In this document: one piece after another, positions 47,501 through 59,037 of the stretch
Layout of the letters: each line of letters opens with the position of its first letter
Numbering within the stretch: the first letter of the stretch is position 1
NCBI GenBank assembly: GCA_963383645.1
Contig: OY726563.1
Span: forward strand, 34,750,331-34,814,330
Length of the DNA: 64,000 nucleotides
Reading direction: 5' to 3'
Source of the DNA: Muscardinus avellanarius
Lineage: Eukaryota > Chordata > Mammalia > Rodentia > Gliridae
The notes under the pieces: generated by a model
Database searches by the model: none
Told to the model about the DNA's origin: nothing
The model's input: the letters and a program-made list of their open reading frames with translations, nothing else
Position numbers and translations under genes: made by a program

Positions 47501-48081
47501 GCTTTTGGAGCGAGGGATGTGATTTTCAGGTCTTGGGGATCATGTAGCAAGCGCATTTGGAGATGCGCGTGCTGAGGCCTGTCTGTGCTCTTAAGCCAGA
47601 GTCGCCCAGGGCCCTGCCCACTATACGGTGACACTTTGCAACTGACAAGGAGCAGTTAGTAAGAATTATAAAGAATTATAACAAGGAATGTCTAGAGTCC
47701 AGGGTTCTCTGGAAACTGTGGTCAGAGATTTCCTGCTGTGTAATTCTCCCTTTAATCTGGAAGACAGCCAGTCAACTTTCATAAGTAGGTAATTTGTATT
47801 TCTATAACCCCACAGCCCTTTACTATGCTCCGAGGGAAAGATAGGAATGTGTAAGTTTCAGCGTTTTGTCCTAACATACGACCCCTACTCTAATCCTGGA
47901 ACGTGCTCCATGTTCCCTGTCTCCGTGTTCCTATCTCATCGTCCACTCGTTTGTCTAAATCTAAAGCAATCCTCAATCCCAGCCCTCCCCTCATTCCCAC
48001 TGGCAATCCATTATTCAGGCTTACTGAGCTTAATCAAACAACAAACCAACCTACCTCCCTTTCTCCTTCCCTCCCTTTCTT
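47501..48081. other. Intronic DNA with no recognised feature
   Basis: A frame of 153 codons (47847-48308, plus) runs into the next SINE and is not a gene. Nothing else. Confidence 0.5.
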
Positions 48082-48271
48082 TCCTGGGATTGAACCCAGA
48101 AGCATTCTACCTCCAAGGTATCTCCCCAGCCTTTTTTTTTTTTAATTTTGAAGCAGGGTCTCAAGTTGCTGAGCGCCTCACTAAGCTTCGAAGGCCAGCC
48201 ACAAACCCGCGATCCTCCTGTCTCAGCCTCCCGACTACTGGGATCACAGCATGTGCCACTACACCCAGCTC
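48082..48271 (-). mobile_element. Dimeric B1-ID SINE
   Basis: Both arms, with a shortened right arm. Confidence 0.89.
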
Positions 48272-48493
48272 GTTACTTCTTTCGTGTGTTCACTCCCTTC
48301 CACGCTGACTTCCGATCCTCTAGATCAGACTTCTGTCGCCTCTTGCCCGTAATACTGCAGTAATAGCCTCTTAATCGGTCTTTCTATATCCACTCCTGTC
48401 CCCTTAAATACAGCCTCCACTATTAAAATGGAGCTGGAGCTCTATCTTCCTGCTCAAAATCTTTCAGTGTCTTTGGATGAAGAACAAAAACCT

Positions 48494-48715
48494 TTAACAT
48501 GTTTTTTTTTTTTTGGTGGTACTGGGGTTCCTGGAAGCCCTTCTACCTCCGGGCTACACTCCCAGACCTATTTTTACATTTTTATTTGGAAACAGGGTCT
48601 CCTAAGCCAGCGCGCGCGGCTGGCTTCGAACCTGCGCGATCCTCCTGTCTCTGCCTCCCAAGCGCGGGGATTACAAGCGTGCGCCACCACGCCCGGCTTC
48701 TAACATGTTTTTCAA
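48494..48715 (-). mobile_element. Young SINE of the altered-right-arm subfamily
   Basis: Element about 48507-48698. taacatgttttt on both sides. The left arm has the cagcgcgcgcggctggcttc form, rich in CpG, suggesting a recent insertion. Confidence 0.96.
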
Positions 48716-48837
48716 TACTCATGTGGTCCTGTTCTGGCCAGTCGCCTTGCTGTCTACCGTCTAGCCATGGGACCTTCAGCCACGGAACCTTTTTTTCATT
48801 TGGGAACTGTGCTATGACTCTTTCTTTTCTTTTCTTT

Positions 48838-49047
48838 TTCTTTCTTTTGGCGGTACCAGGGATGGAACCCAGGGGCATTCTACCTCTGAGCTACATCCCA
48901 GCCCTATTTTTCATTCTTTATTTTGAAACTAGGTCTCACTAAGTTGCAGAGGGCCTCACTAAGTAGCTGAGGCTGTCTGCGAACCGCGAGCCTCCTGTCT
49001 CAGCCTCCTGAATACTGGGATCACAAGCGCGCGCCACCACGCCCGGC
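48838..49047 (-). mobile_element. Dimeric B1-ID SINE
   Basis: Full length after a (TTTTC)n tract. Confidence 0.93.
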
Positions 49048-49284
49048 TTAGTCTTTTCGTTACCAGGTTTCTGCGCATCTATTCCAACTCTCTTCCTCAG
49101 CACTGAGAAAATGACTTCATATTCAGTAGGCAGATGTGAATGGAGGGAATCTTATTTTAGCAATATTACTCAATTCTCTGAATAATTCACTCAGTGTGTT
49201 CTGAATTAGCGTTTCTTCCTCTAATTTTGTTTAAGGCAAAAGACCTGGAAAGTACCAAGTTTATAAGAAGATTTTTGAAGGGAA

Positions 49285-49484
49285 TACTGGAGGCTGAAAT
49301 CAAGGGTCATCCTACCTCTGAGCTACACCACAGGCCCTATTTATTTATTTTTAAATTTTGGGACATGGTTTCACTAAGTTTCTGAGAGTCTCGCTAAGTT
49401 GCTGAGGCTGTCCTCAAATCAGTGATTGTCCTGTCTCAGCCTCCCAAGTACTGGGATTACAGGTATGCATCACCACGCCCAGTA
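49285..49484 (-). mobile_element. Dimeric SINE, old
   Basis: ID arm shortened (atcaagggtcatcctacctc); B1 arm complete. Confidence 0.87.
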
Positions 49485-50058
<574 letters not shown>

Positions 50059-50237
50059 CTAGTATTTTTAGGAAGCAGAGAAATAGCAATACCAATTATT
50101 CTTTCAGCAAAATCTATTATATAAAGACACTATAAAATGATTTTTTATCTAGATATCTTTCACCTAAAGAAAATTCAAAGTGCATTGTGAGTAGACTCCC
50201 AGTTATTTGACAAAGAATCACAATAGATGATTAAAAA

Positions 50238-50545
50238 AATGTACGCGCGAGAGGCCGGGCGTGGTGGCGCACGCTTGCAATCCCAGCATTCGGGAGGCGG
50301 AGACCTGAGGATCGAGGTTCGAGGACAGCCTCAGCTAGTTAGCGAGGTACTTCGCGACTCTGTGACACTCTGGTTCAAAAATGAAAAAGACTAAAAAATA
50401 CGGCTGGGAGTTACTTGGAGGTATGATGCCGCTTTCCATCTCCGGTATCGCAAAAAAAAAAAAAAAAAAGAAAAAAGAAAGAAAGAAAGAGAAAGGAAGG
50501 AAGGAAGGAAGGAAGAAAAAGGAAGGAAGAAAGAAATGTACGAGA
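50238..50545 (+). mobile_element. Dimeric SINE with (GAAA)n(GGAA)n tail and duplication
   Basis: Element 50253-50460, tail 50460-50536 of A, GAAA and GGAA units. Flanks aatgtacgcgcgagag and aatgtacgagag. Confidence 0.93.
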
Positions 50546-50875
50546 GCTGGGCATGGTGGTACATGCCTATAATCCCAGTACTTGGAAGGCTGAGATAGGA
50601 GGATCGCAGGTTTGAGGACAGCTTCAGCAACTTAGCAAGGCCTTCCACAACTTAGTGAATTACAAAATAAAAAATAGCTACGTGTGATGGCACATGCCTG
50701 TAATCCCAGTATTTGGGGGCGCGGTGAGACAGGAGGATTGCAGGTTTGAGGCCAGTCTTAGGAACTTAGGTTCTCCACAGCTTAGTGAGGTCTTGTTTCA
50801 GAATAAAAGATAGAAAGGGCTGGGGGTGCAGCTGAGAGGTAGAATGCCCCTGGGTTCAATCCTCAGCAACATACA
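50543..50875 (+). mobile_element. Two plus SINEs in a row, the first cut short
   Basis: First copy 50543-50672 has a B1 arm and linker only. A complete second copy runs 50676-50865 (tgtgatggcacatgcctgta to gttcaatcctcagcaac). Confidence 0.87.
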
Positions 50876-51046
50876 CACATAAAGAATGAATGAGTGAAGG
50901 ATAAAATGAATGAATGCATGTGTTCGCTGATTACCTGGGTTAGAGGTATTATCTGATGCTATGAAAATGTAGCCAACTAACTTGTTCAAATAAAACTAGA
51001 CATACCGATATTTCAAAAATTTAGCAGAAAGAATAGTCTATAAAAA

Positions 51047-51295
51047 GGCTGGCCCTGGTTGTAGTGACACATGCCTGTAATCCTAGTACTTGGGAGGCTG
51101 AGAAAGGAGGATCACAGGTTTGAGGACAGTCTCAGCAACATAGCCAGGCTTTCAGGAACCTAGTGACATCATTAAAAGAAAAATAAAAAGGGCTGCGGGT
51201 GAAGCTCAGGGGTAGAATACCCTTGGTACAATTGAGAGAGGGGGAGAGGGGGAGGGAGGGAGGAAGGGAGGGAGGGAGGGAGGGAGGGAGGGAGG

Positions 51296-51360
<65 letters not shown>
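51047..51360 (+). mobile_element. Dimeric SINE with long (GGGA)n(GA)n tail
   Basis: Element to about 51228; the tail is GGGA/GGGAGG units (51233-51300) and then about 29 GA units. Confidence 0.92.
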
Positions 51361-51364
<4 letters not shown>

Positions 51365-52082
51365 GCAGCTGGTAAATTTGTGCTAGGCTTAAATCGAAAC
51401 AAATTAAGAAAGAAATAGTGCAACAATTGATGTGGTTAACAAATGTCTTTTGTTAATGGTACTACTAATAAGACTTTTATATAACCCAAAGAATGAAGAC
51501 AATTTATAATTAATGATTAAAAAACCTGTACAAACATATTGGAAAAATATAATTTTTTGCTGTGGAACTCAAAATCTAAACCTATTTAGTGTTTTTGTTC
51601 ATTTCTAGTTTTTGTTGCATTTGCCTAAGTGAAAAATAAGTTGCAAATGATCATTGTGAGTTCTTTTTTGCAAAGCCCATAAACAAAGGAAAAACGAGTT
51701 TCTTTGTACTGATAGCAGTGTATGCCATCTTGGTGAACATGGACCAAAGATGTCCCTTGTTTTCTTAAAAAGGACATCCATCTACTCACTGGAATTTTTA
51801 TGCCATCATAAAAATACTTTGCAGTAAGCATGAGTATTTGGACATTTGGATCTCAAAGAGGAACTACAGCTGAGTATCAGTCTATCTGGAGTGTTATGCA
51901 AGTTATATTTTTTCTGTGCAAACTATCAATTTTAGTTATATTTTAATCTGTGACTTGTGTGGTCATAAAATATCTATAGATAATGAAATGCAACTAGAAC
52001 TGCTTTAAAAGTATCACCCCTAACAGTTGAAATTAAGTTATATAATTAAAAGGCTTATCAAAGTCATGAGTTGGCTATTTTA

Positions 52083-52084
<2 letters not shown>
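51361..52084. other. Intronic DNA, possible L1 or other relic
   Basis: 51620-51880 (tgatagcagtgtatgccatc, tctggagtgttatgcaagtt) may be an old repeat but I cannot name it. No exon. Confidence 0.35.
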
Positions 52085-52134
<50 letters not shown>

Positions 52135-52291
52135 GAACTGAACCCAGGTGTATTCTACTAAGCTTTTCACAGCCTTATTTTATTTTTTGAAACAGGATCT
52201 CACTAAATTTTGGAGGTCGGCTTTGAACCTGAGATCCTTTCTTAGCCTCCCAAGTACCTGGATTATGGACATGTGCCACTACACCCAGTAG
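52085..52291 (-). mobile_element. Dimeric SINE with (TG)n tail
   Basis: About 22 TG units (52085-52128), then both arms; the B1 arm is shortened. Confidence 0.92.
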
Positions 52292-52339
52292 GTAATTTTA
52301 ATTTTAAAGGCATACCTCTGAGGCAAAAATAAGGGAACA

Positions 52340-52572
52340 AGCTGGGCATGGTGGTGCATGCCTGTATTTCCAGCATGTGGGAGGCTGGACAGGAGGATCC
52401 CAGGTTCAGGGTCAGCCTCAGCAACTTGGTGAGGCCTTCAGTAACTTAATGAGATTATGTTTCAAAAAAAAAAAAAGAAAAGAAAATGGTTAGGGGTGTA
52501 GCACAGAGTAGAATGCCCCTGAGTTCAGTCCCTAGTACCACCACCACCACCACCACCACCACCACCACAAAA
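52340..52572 (+). mobile_element. Dimeric SINE with (CCA)n tail
   Basis: Both arms, ending tccctagta and nine CCA units before caaaaac. Confidence 0.92.
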
Positions 52573-52743
52573 ACAATTGTGCAACCATGCAGGAAAATTG
52601 GATGGCGCTGATTTCTTATCAGTGGAGAAGAAGTTGTTAGCAATTTATGTCTTTGAGTTTTTAATGGAAATGGCAGGCCCTTTCATTATCTGAGCTGGCC
52701 AGTCTCAACTAGGGTGCGGGTTGAGGTATAGCTGAGGCGCATT

Positions 52744-52965
52744 AAACAACGCATAGGCTGGGCGTGGTGGCGCACACCTGTAGCTTGGGAACCTGAGACA
52801 GGAGGTTTGAAGGTTCAAGGCCAGCCTCAGAAACTTAGTGAGATTGTGTTTCAAAATAAGAAAAATACAAAGGCCTGGAGGTGTAGCTCAGAGGTAGAAT
52901 CCTTGGGTTCAAACTTGAACCCCAGTACCAAATTAAAAGAAAACAAAAATACAATGCATAGCTTG
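52744..52965 (+). mobile_element. Dimeric SINE with duplication
   Basis: Element 52757-52950; flanks acaacgcatag and acaatgcatag. The right-arm B box is duplicated (gggttcaaacttgaacccca). Confidence 0.92.
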
Positions 52966-53023
52966 AAAATAGGGCTCCAAGGGCCAGGGAACCGTAGCTT
53001 CCTCTCCAGTGCCCTGATGGCAC

Positions 53024-53262
53024 TCTGCTCAGGTACTTTATTTTTGTGGTACTGGGGGTGGAACCCAGAGGCTTTCTACCTCCAGGCTATAGTCCCAGAC
53101 CCATTTTATACTTAATTTGGAAACAGGGTCTCACTAAGTTGCTGAGAGCCTCACTCAGTAGCTGAGGCTGGCTTCGAACCTGTGCGATCCTCCTGTCTCA
53201 GCCTCCCAAGCGCGGGATTACAAGTGTGCGCCACCACGCCCGGCTGCTCAGGTACTTTTGAG
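53024..53262 (-). mobile_element. Dimeric SINE with 15-base duplication
   Basis: ctgctcaggtacttt on both sides. Full length, with actcagtagctgagg in the left arm. Confidence 0.96.
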
Positions 53263-53436
53263 CCTGAGTGTGGAGACTGTGCCACATGAGCAAATCCTTC
53301 TTTTTTTCATTTAATTGTGGCCATTTGAGATTTAGGGCAGAGAGTAAAAATCAGTGATCAGCCAATTGGAAAACTTCATGTGCTAAAATCAGGTTCATCA
53401 TATCAAGTACAGATATATTGTTCGTAATTACTGACT

Positions 53437-53616
53437 TTATTTTTGTGGTACTGGACATTGAACCCTGGGGCATTCTACCTCTGAACCACATCCGCAGCTT
53501 GATTTTATTTTGAAACAGGGTCTCACTAAGTTGCTGAGGCTGGCCTTGAACCTGCAAGCTTTCTGTCTCACTCTCCTTAGTGCTGGGACTACAGATGTGT
53601 GCCACCACACCCAGCT
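53437..53616 (-). mobile_element. Dimeric B1-ID SINE
   Basis: Both arms, shorter B1 arm. Confidence 0.91.
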
Positions 53617-53836
53617 ATAATAGTGACTTTTACAAATCATTCTTTGTCCGAATGGAAGATGGAAGTAAACAGGCAGCTTTCATCAGGATAAGGCCGATCT
53701 GTGAGGTTACGTGGGTTAGAGAAAATGTTTACGGTGCTTTGTTCTAATGATTTCTACTCATCTTTCTAAATTATATAAACAAACTCCTGACTTTTATTTA
53801 TTATATAGAAATTAGCCCATGATAATAAATGAACAC

Positions 53837-54609
53837 TCAAGCTGAGTTTTTTTTTTTTTTTTTGGTGTGGTACTGGGGAGGAAATCTAGGGGCCTTCTAC
53901 CTCCAGGCTGTATCCTCAGACCTATTTTTTTTTTTTTTTTTTTTTGGTGGTACTGGGGCAGGAACCCAGAGGCTTTCTACCTCTGGGCTATACTCCCAGA
54001 CCTTTTTTATACTTTATTTGGAAACAGGGTCTCACTAAGTTGCTGAAAGCCTCACTCAGTAGCTGAGGCTGGCTTCGAACCTGCGCAATCCTCCTGTCTC
54101 AGCCCCTCAAGCGCGGGGATTACAAGCGTGCGCCACCATGCCCGGCAACCTATTTTTTATGTTTTATTTGGAAACAGGGTCTCACTAAGTTGCTGAAAGC
54201 CTCACTCAGTAGCTGAGGCTGGCTTCGAACCTGCGCAATCCTCCTGTCTCAGCCCCTCAAGCGCGGGGATTACAAGCGTGCGCCACCATGCCCGGCAACC
54301 TATTTTTTATGTTTTATTTGGAAACAGGGTCTCACTAAGTTGCTGAAAGCCTCACTCAGTAGCTGAGGCTGGCTTCGAACCTGCGCAATCCTCCTGTCTC
54401 AGCCCCTCAAGCGCGGGGATTACAAGCGTGCGCCACCATGCCCGGCAACCTATTTTTTATGTTTTATTTGGAAACAGGGTCTCACTAAGTTGCTGAGAGC
54501 CTCACTAAACAACTGAAGCTGGCTTTGAACCTGCGATCCTTCTGTCTCAGCCTCTCAAGTACTGAGATTACAAGCATGGGCAACCATGCCTGGCTTCAAG
54601 CTGAGTTTT
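53837..54609 (-). mobile_element. SINE nest with an internal 150-base triplication
   Basis: Outer minus SINE: ID arm 53855-53926, rest from about 54451 to 54595. Inner minus SINE: from about 53927, with its B1 arm repeated three times (54001-54150, 54151-54300, 54301-54450). The whole is flanked by tcaagctgagtttt at 53837-53850 and 54596-54609. Confidence 0.93.
54001..54450. repeat. Tandem triplication, 150-base period
   Basis: Three copies of the linker and B1 arm (ctcactaagttgctgaaagc ... gcgccaccatgcccggcaac). Copies two and three appear identical; copy one differs only at its first 12 or so bases (ccttttttatac against tattttttatgt). Confidence 0.97.
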
Positions 54610-54835
54610 TTTTTTTTGTGGTACTGGGGATAAAACCCAGGGGCTTTCTACCTCTGGGATACATACCCAGACCTATTTTATATTTTATTTGGAAACAGAG
54701 TCTCCCTAAGTTGCTGAGAGCCTCACCAAGTAGCTGAGGCTGGCTTCGAACCTGTGCAATCCTCCTGTCTCAGCCTCCCAAGCGCGGGGATTACAAGCGT
54801 GCACCACCACGCCTGGTTTATTCAAGCTGAGTTTT
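54610..54835 (-). mobile_element. Second SINE at the same target site
   Basis: Complete minus dimer. Its left border is the second copy of tcaagctgagtttt (54596) and its right border a third copy (54822-54835). Confidence 0.95.
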
Positions 54836-54849
54836 AAAAGAAAATGTTT

Positions 54850-55030
54850 AGCTGAGTGTGGTGACACATGCTAGTAATCCCAGTACTTGGGAAGCTGAGA
54901 TAGGAGGCCTGCAGGTTTGAGGCTAGCTTCAGCAACCTAGTGAGACTCTAATTCAAAAGTAAAAAATAAAATAGGCTGGGAGTATAGTTCAGAGGTAGAA
55001 TGTCACTGGGTGCAAACCCAGTAACCTACA
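54850..55030 (+). mobile_element. Dimeric SINE, old
   Basis: Both arms, tail with ACAC units. Confidence 0.88.
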
Positions 55031-55374
55031 CACACATAAATGTGCATACGCACAAGAGCGAGTGAGAGAAAATGCTTAAATTATGTTACTGAATAAGAAC
55101 ACACTTGATATTAACCACAATTTGCCAACGTAAGAGATTGCTGACACAAAATAAAACTTAACCTCAAGCTCCAACATTCATATGCAAACAGAAAAAAAGG
55201 AGGTCACTTACTTACAGATTGTTTTAAAAAAGGCTTTAAAAAGAACATGTAAAATAAAAATGGGGCCATAACGGTTTGAATATTTTTCTTCAAAAGTGTT
55301 ATAGGTATAATTGAGCACTCATTACTCAGTTGAAATAGCTGTTAGCTTTAATTCCATAAGAAGAGTTATATAAA
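55031..55374. other. Intronic DNA with no recognised feature
   Basis: AT-rich; nothing recognised. Confidence 0.5.
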
Positions 55375-55375
55375 C

Positions 55376-55735
55376 CTGGCGTGGTGGCGCAGACATGTAA
55401 TCCCAGCATTTGGGAGGCTGACAGAGGAGGATTGGGGTTCAAGGACAGCCTCAGCTACTTAGTGAGGCCCTTTGCAACTCAGTGAGATTCTGTTTCAAAA
55501 TAAAAGAATAAAAAGGGCTGGGCATGGTGGCGCCTGCTTATAATCACAGCATTCGGGAGGCTGAGACAGGACTGTGGTTCACCGACAGCCTCAACTACTT
55601 AGTGAGACCCTTTGCTACTCAGTGAAACCCTGTTTCAAAATAAAGAATAAAAATAGGGCTGAGGGTATCACCTGGAGGTAGAATGGCCCTGGGTACTATC
55701 CCCAGTACCGCAAAAAAAAAAAAAAAAAAGCCAAA
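55376..55735 (+). mobile_element. Two plus SINEs, the second in the linker of the first
   Basis: First copy: B1 arm and linker (55376-55515). Second copy: complete (55517-55735). The first lacks a right arm of its own after the second. Confidence 0.88.
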
Positions 55736-55831
55736 TAACAGAAAAGCAGTGCTTTTTGTACTATATAAGAATATAAGACAGTGAACAGTGTCAGACTAGA
55801 GTGACAGAAATGCGACTACTCAAAATGAGTT

Positions 55832-56035
55832 GGAAGCCGGGCGTGGCGGCGCCCACTTGCAATCCCAGCATTCGGGAGGCAGAGGACCGCGGTTCGCGAA
55901 TGGCCTCAGCTACTACTTAGTGAGGCCCTCTGCAACTCAGTGAGACTTTGTTTCAAACATAAAAAGGACTAAAAAAATAGGGGTGGTATTGTAGCTCGGA
56001 GGTAGAATGCCCCTGGGTTTTATCCCCAGTATCGC

Positions 56036-56088
<53 letters not shown>
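55832..56088 (+). mobile_element. Dimeric SINE with (CG)n(CA)n tail
   Basis: Complete element to 56032, then alternating GC (56033-56050) and about 19 CA units. The alternating purine-pyrimidine tract could adopt Z-DNA. Confidence 0.93.
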
Positions 56089-56090
<2 letters not shown>

Positions 56091-56826
56091 TTGGAAACAG
56101 ACCCAGAATGTGGCGAAGTGGGAACTCTAAGACATTGTTGGTGGGACTGCAAATTAGTGCAACCACTTTGGAAAACAGTATGGAGAATCCTCAGAAGAAT
56201 GGAAACAAATCTACCATTTGATCCAGCAATACCACTGTTGGGTATCTACCCAAAAGAAAAGAAACCAAACTACCAAACTAATGCATGTGTATCTATGTTC
56301 ATAGCCAAACTGTGGAACCAGCCAAGATGTCCATCAACAGATGAATGGATTACAAAACTGTGGGATATGTACACAATGGAATTTTACTCAGCCATTAAAA
56401 AAATAATTCAATTACATCATTTTCAGGGAAATGGATGGAACTGGAGGACATTATGCTAAGTGAGATTAGTCAGTCACAAAAAAATAAGAAAGCAGATGCT
56501 TTCCCTAATATGTGACAGTTAGGGAGAAATGGGTCATAGGAGGAACTCTAGATGAAAAAGGAAATTCTATAGAGGAGCAAACAAGGCAACCTAAAGGAGG
56601 AGAAAGGAGAGAGGAAGAGGGAAATCTCTAAAACACACAATGCTTAAACATATCGAAGTCAACCACCAAGCCAAGCAAGGGAAGGACGGACGGGGAGGGA
56701 ATGGGGTGGGAATTGGGTAGGGGTTAAATCAGTGATGTGTACATGTATGTACACACAAGGTTTTTACCCCAATACGATGTATGAATATAATGCACCAATA
56801 AAAAATTAAAAAAAGAATTGGAAACA
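56089..56826 (+). mobile_element. 5'-truncated LINE-1 with 11-base duplication
   Basis: aattggaaaca lies at 56089-56099 and 56816-56826. Inside, 56130-56410 encodes the ORF2 C-terminal region (short motifs [30 protein letters not shown] and MYTMEFYSAIKK). The frame shifts near 56420, after which GKWMELED, then a stop, can be read in another frame. The 3'UTR is purine-rich and ends caccaataaaaaattaaaa with an AATAAA signal. It landed at the end of the (CA)n tail of a SINE. Confidence 0.95.
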
Positions 56827-56927
56827 ATGGAGTTTTGGGTTTGAGAAGTGATTCCTGTGACGTTTTAATTATAAACTATAAAATTTACAGCTTAATAATG
56901 AAACTTTCATGATGACACAAAGTGATT

Positions 56928-57147
56928 TTATTTTATCTTTTGTGGTACTGGGGTGGAACCTGCCTTCTACCTCTGGGCTACACTCCCAGACCTATTTATA
57001 TTTTATTTGGAAACAGGGTCTCACTAAGTTGCTGAGAGCTTCGCTAAGTAGCTGAGGCTGGCTTCGAACCCGTGTGATCCTCCTGTCTCAGCCTCCTAGC
57101 GCTGGGATTATAAGCATGCGCCAACACACCCGGCTACAAAGTGATTT
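56928..57147 (-). mobile_element. Dimeric SINE with duplication
   Basis: acaaagtgattt on both sides; right arm shortened. Confidence 0.94.
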
Positions 57148-57210
57148 AAACATTTCGTTTTTGAAATAATAGGATGCAAACTTTGTTTAAAAAAGATCCT
57201 TCTTTTCTTC

Positions 57211-57838
57211 CTTCCTTGTTTTCTTGTACTGGGGATGGACCCAGGGGCATTCTACCTCAGAGCTACACCCCATGCCCTAATTTATTTTTATTTTCAAACA
57301 GGGTCTTGCTAAGTTGCTGAGGGTCTGGCCAAATTGCTGAGGCTGACCTTGAAACTGCAATCCTCCTGTCTCAGACTACTAAGAACTGGGATTACAGGCT
57401 TGTGCCACCACATCTGGCTCAGATCCTATTTATTTTTTAGTTCTGGAGACTAGACTCAGGGGCATTCTACCTCTCTGCTATAATCATCTTTATTTTGAAA
57501 TAAGGTCTCACTAAACTGCTGAGGCTGACCTCTAACCTGTGATCCTCCTGTCTCAGCCTCCTAAGTATTGGGATTACAGGTGTGCGTCACCTCTCCTGGT
57601 TTAGATTCTCTTCCTCCCTTCCTCCCTTATTTCTGTGGTACTGGAGATTGAACTCAAGGGCATTCTATCTCTGAACTACATCTCCAGCCCTTGAAATTTT
57701 TTTTTTTTGTTTTGAAACAGGGTCTTGCTAGGTTGCTGAGAATCTCACTAAGTTGCTGCAGCTGGCCTCGAACCTGCAGTCCTCCTATCTCTGCCTCTCA
57801 TGTACTGGGATTACAGACATTTACCACCATGCACAGCT
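57211..57838 (-). mobile_element. Three minus SINEs in a row
   Basis: 57211-57419, 57430-57600 (shortened ID arm) and 57628-57838. All older dimers; agatcct precedes and follows the first. Confidence 0.88.
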
Positions 57839-57894
57839 TAAATCCTATTCTTAAAGAAAAAGAATTAACGCATAAACTTTCTATCTAGGCAATA

Positions 57895-58140
57895 TGTAAG
57901 GGATTTCTTTCTTTCTTTCTTTTTTGGTGGTACTGGGGTTCCTGGAATCCCTTCTACCTCCAGGCTACACTCCCATGGGCTACACTCCCATACCTATTTT
58001 TAATACTTTTTAAAAATGTGGAAACAGGGTCTCTTAAGCCAGCCCGGCTGGCTTCGAACCTGCGCGATCCTCCTGTCTCCGCCTCCCAAGCCAGGGGATT
58101 ACAGGTGTGCGCTACCACGCCCGGCTGTAAGGGATTTCTT
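57895..58140 (-). mobile_element. SINE of the altered-right-arm subfamily with 15-base duplication
   Basis: gtaagggatttcttt on both sides (57896 and 58126). The right arm has a small duplication (ctacactcccatgggctaca). Confidence 0.95.
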
Positions 58141-58145
58141 TATCT

Positions 58146-58188
<43 letters not shown>

Positions 58189-58392
58189 TTTTTTGTGGTT
58201 CTGCGGGTGGAACCCAGGGGCTTTACTACTTCCGGGCTCTACTCCCAGACCTATTTTATACTTTATTTGGAAACAGGGTCTCACTAAGTTGCTGAGAGCC
58301 TCACTCAGTAGCTGAGGCTGGAACCTGCGCGATCCTCCTGTCTCAGCCTCCCAAGCGCGGGGATTACAAGCGTGCGCCACCACGCCCGGCTT
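58146..58392 (-). mobile_element. Dimeric SINE with (TTTA)n tail
   Basis: Eleven TTTA units (58146-58191), then both arms; the B1 arm lacks about ten bases (ggctggaacctgcgcg). Confidence 0.93.
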
Positions 58393-58473
58393 TTCTTCGT
58401 CTTTAATATTTCGTATTCTGTAATTGCAGTGAGCATAGGAGCTGTGTTTTTATATTTCATTTATTTATCTTTC

Positions 58474-58668
58474 TGCAGTATTAGAGATTGAACCCCGTGG
58501 TGTTCTACTACTGAGCGACATCCCCAGCCATTATAATCATTATTATTAGTTTTAAAATTTTGAGATAGAATTTCACTAAGTTGCCCAGGCTGGCTTCAAA
58601 CTTGTGATCTTCCTATTGGAGACTCCTGAGTGGCTGGGATTGTAGGCGCACGCCATTGCAGCAGACTG
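58474..58668 (-). mobile_element. Old dimeric SINE
   Basis: Diverged ID and B1 halves (ctactactgagcgacatccc; aagttgcccaggctggcttc). Confidence 0.75.
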
Positions 58669-58724
58669 AGGAACTAGGCTTTTACAAAAGCAGGGTTTCA
58701 AATGAAATAACAAGGAATTGGTGA

Positions 58725-58960
58725 ATTATATATATATGTATATATATACACACATATACACATATAGTATATACCTAATACTATATAGTATTAGTATATA
58801 TCACACAGTATATATACTAATATTATAGTATATGGCATTATAGGTAGTATCCTATATATACATAATACTAGATACTATATAATAGTTATATTATTTCATA
58901 TATATACTAATATTATAGTGTATAGTATATAGAATGTACTATATATACTATATGTGTGTA

Positions 58961-59034
<74 letters not shown>

Positions 59035-59037
59035 TAT
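58725..59037. repeat. AT-rich microsatellite region
   Basis: Imperfect (TA)n with TATAGTA and TATACTA units, a pure (TA)n of about 24 units (58973-59021), and (CA)n at the end. Many parts are self-complementary. Confidence 0.93.

Noticed and set aside
54001..54450. CRISPR-like array of direct repeats
   Set aside because: The units are contiguous, without spacers, and are SINE arms in a mammalian intron.
56007..56459. 150-codon frame with a clear protein match
   Set aside because: Its second half is L1 ORF2; the first part is only SINE right arm and microsatellite read through. Annotated as L1, not as a gene.
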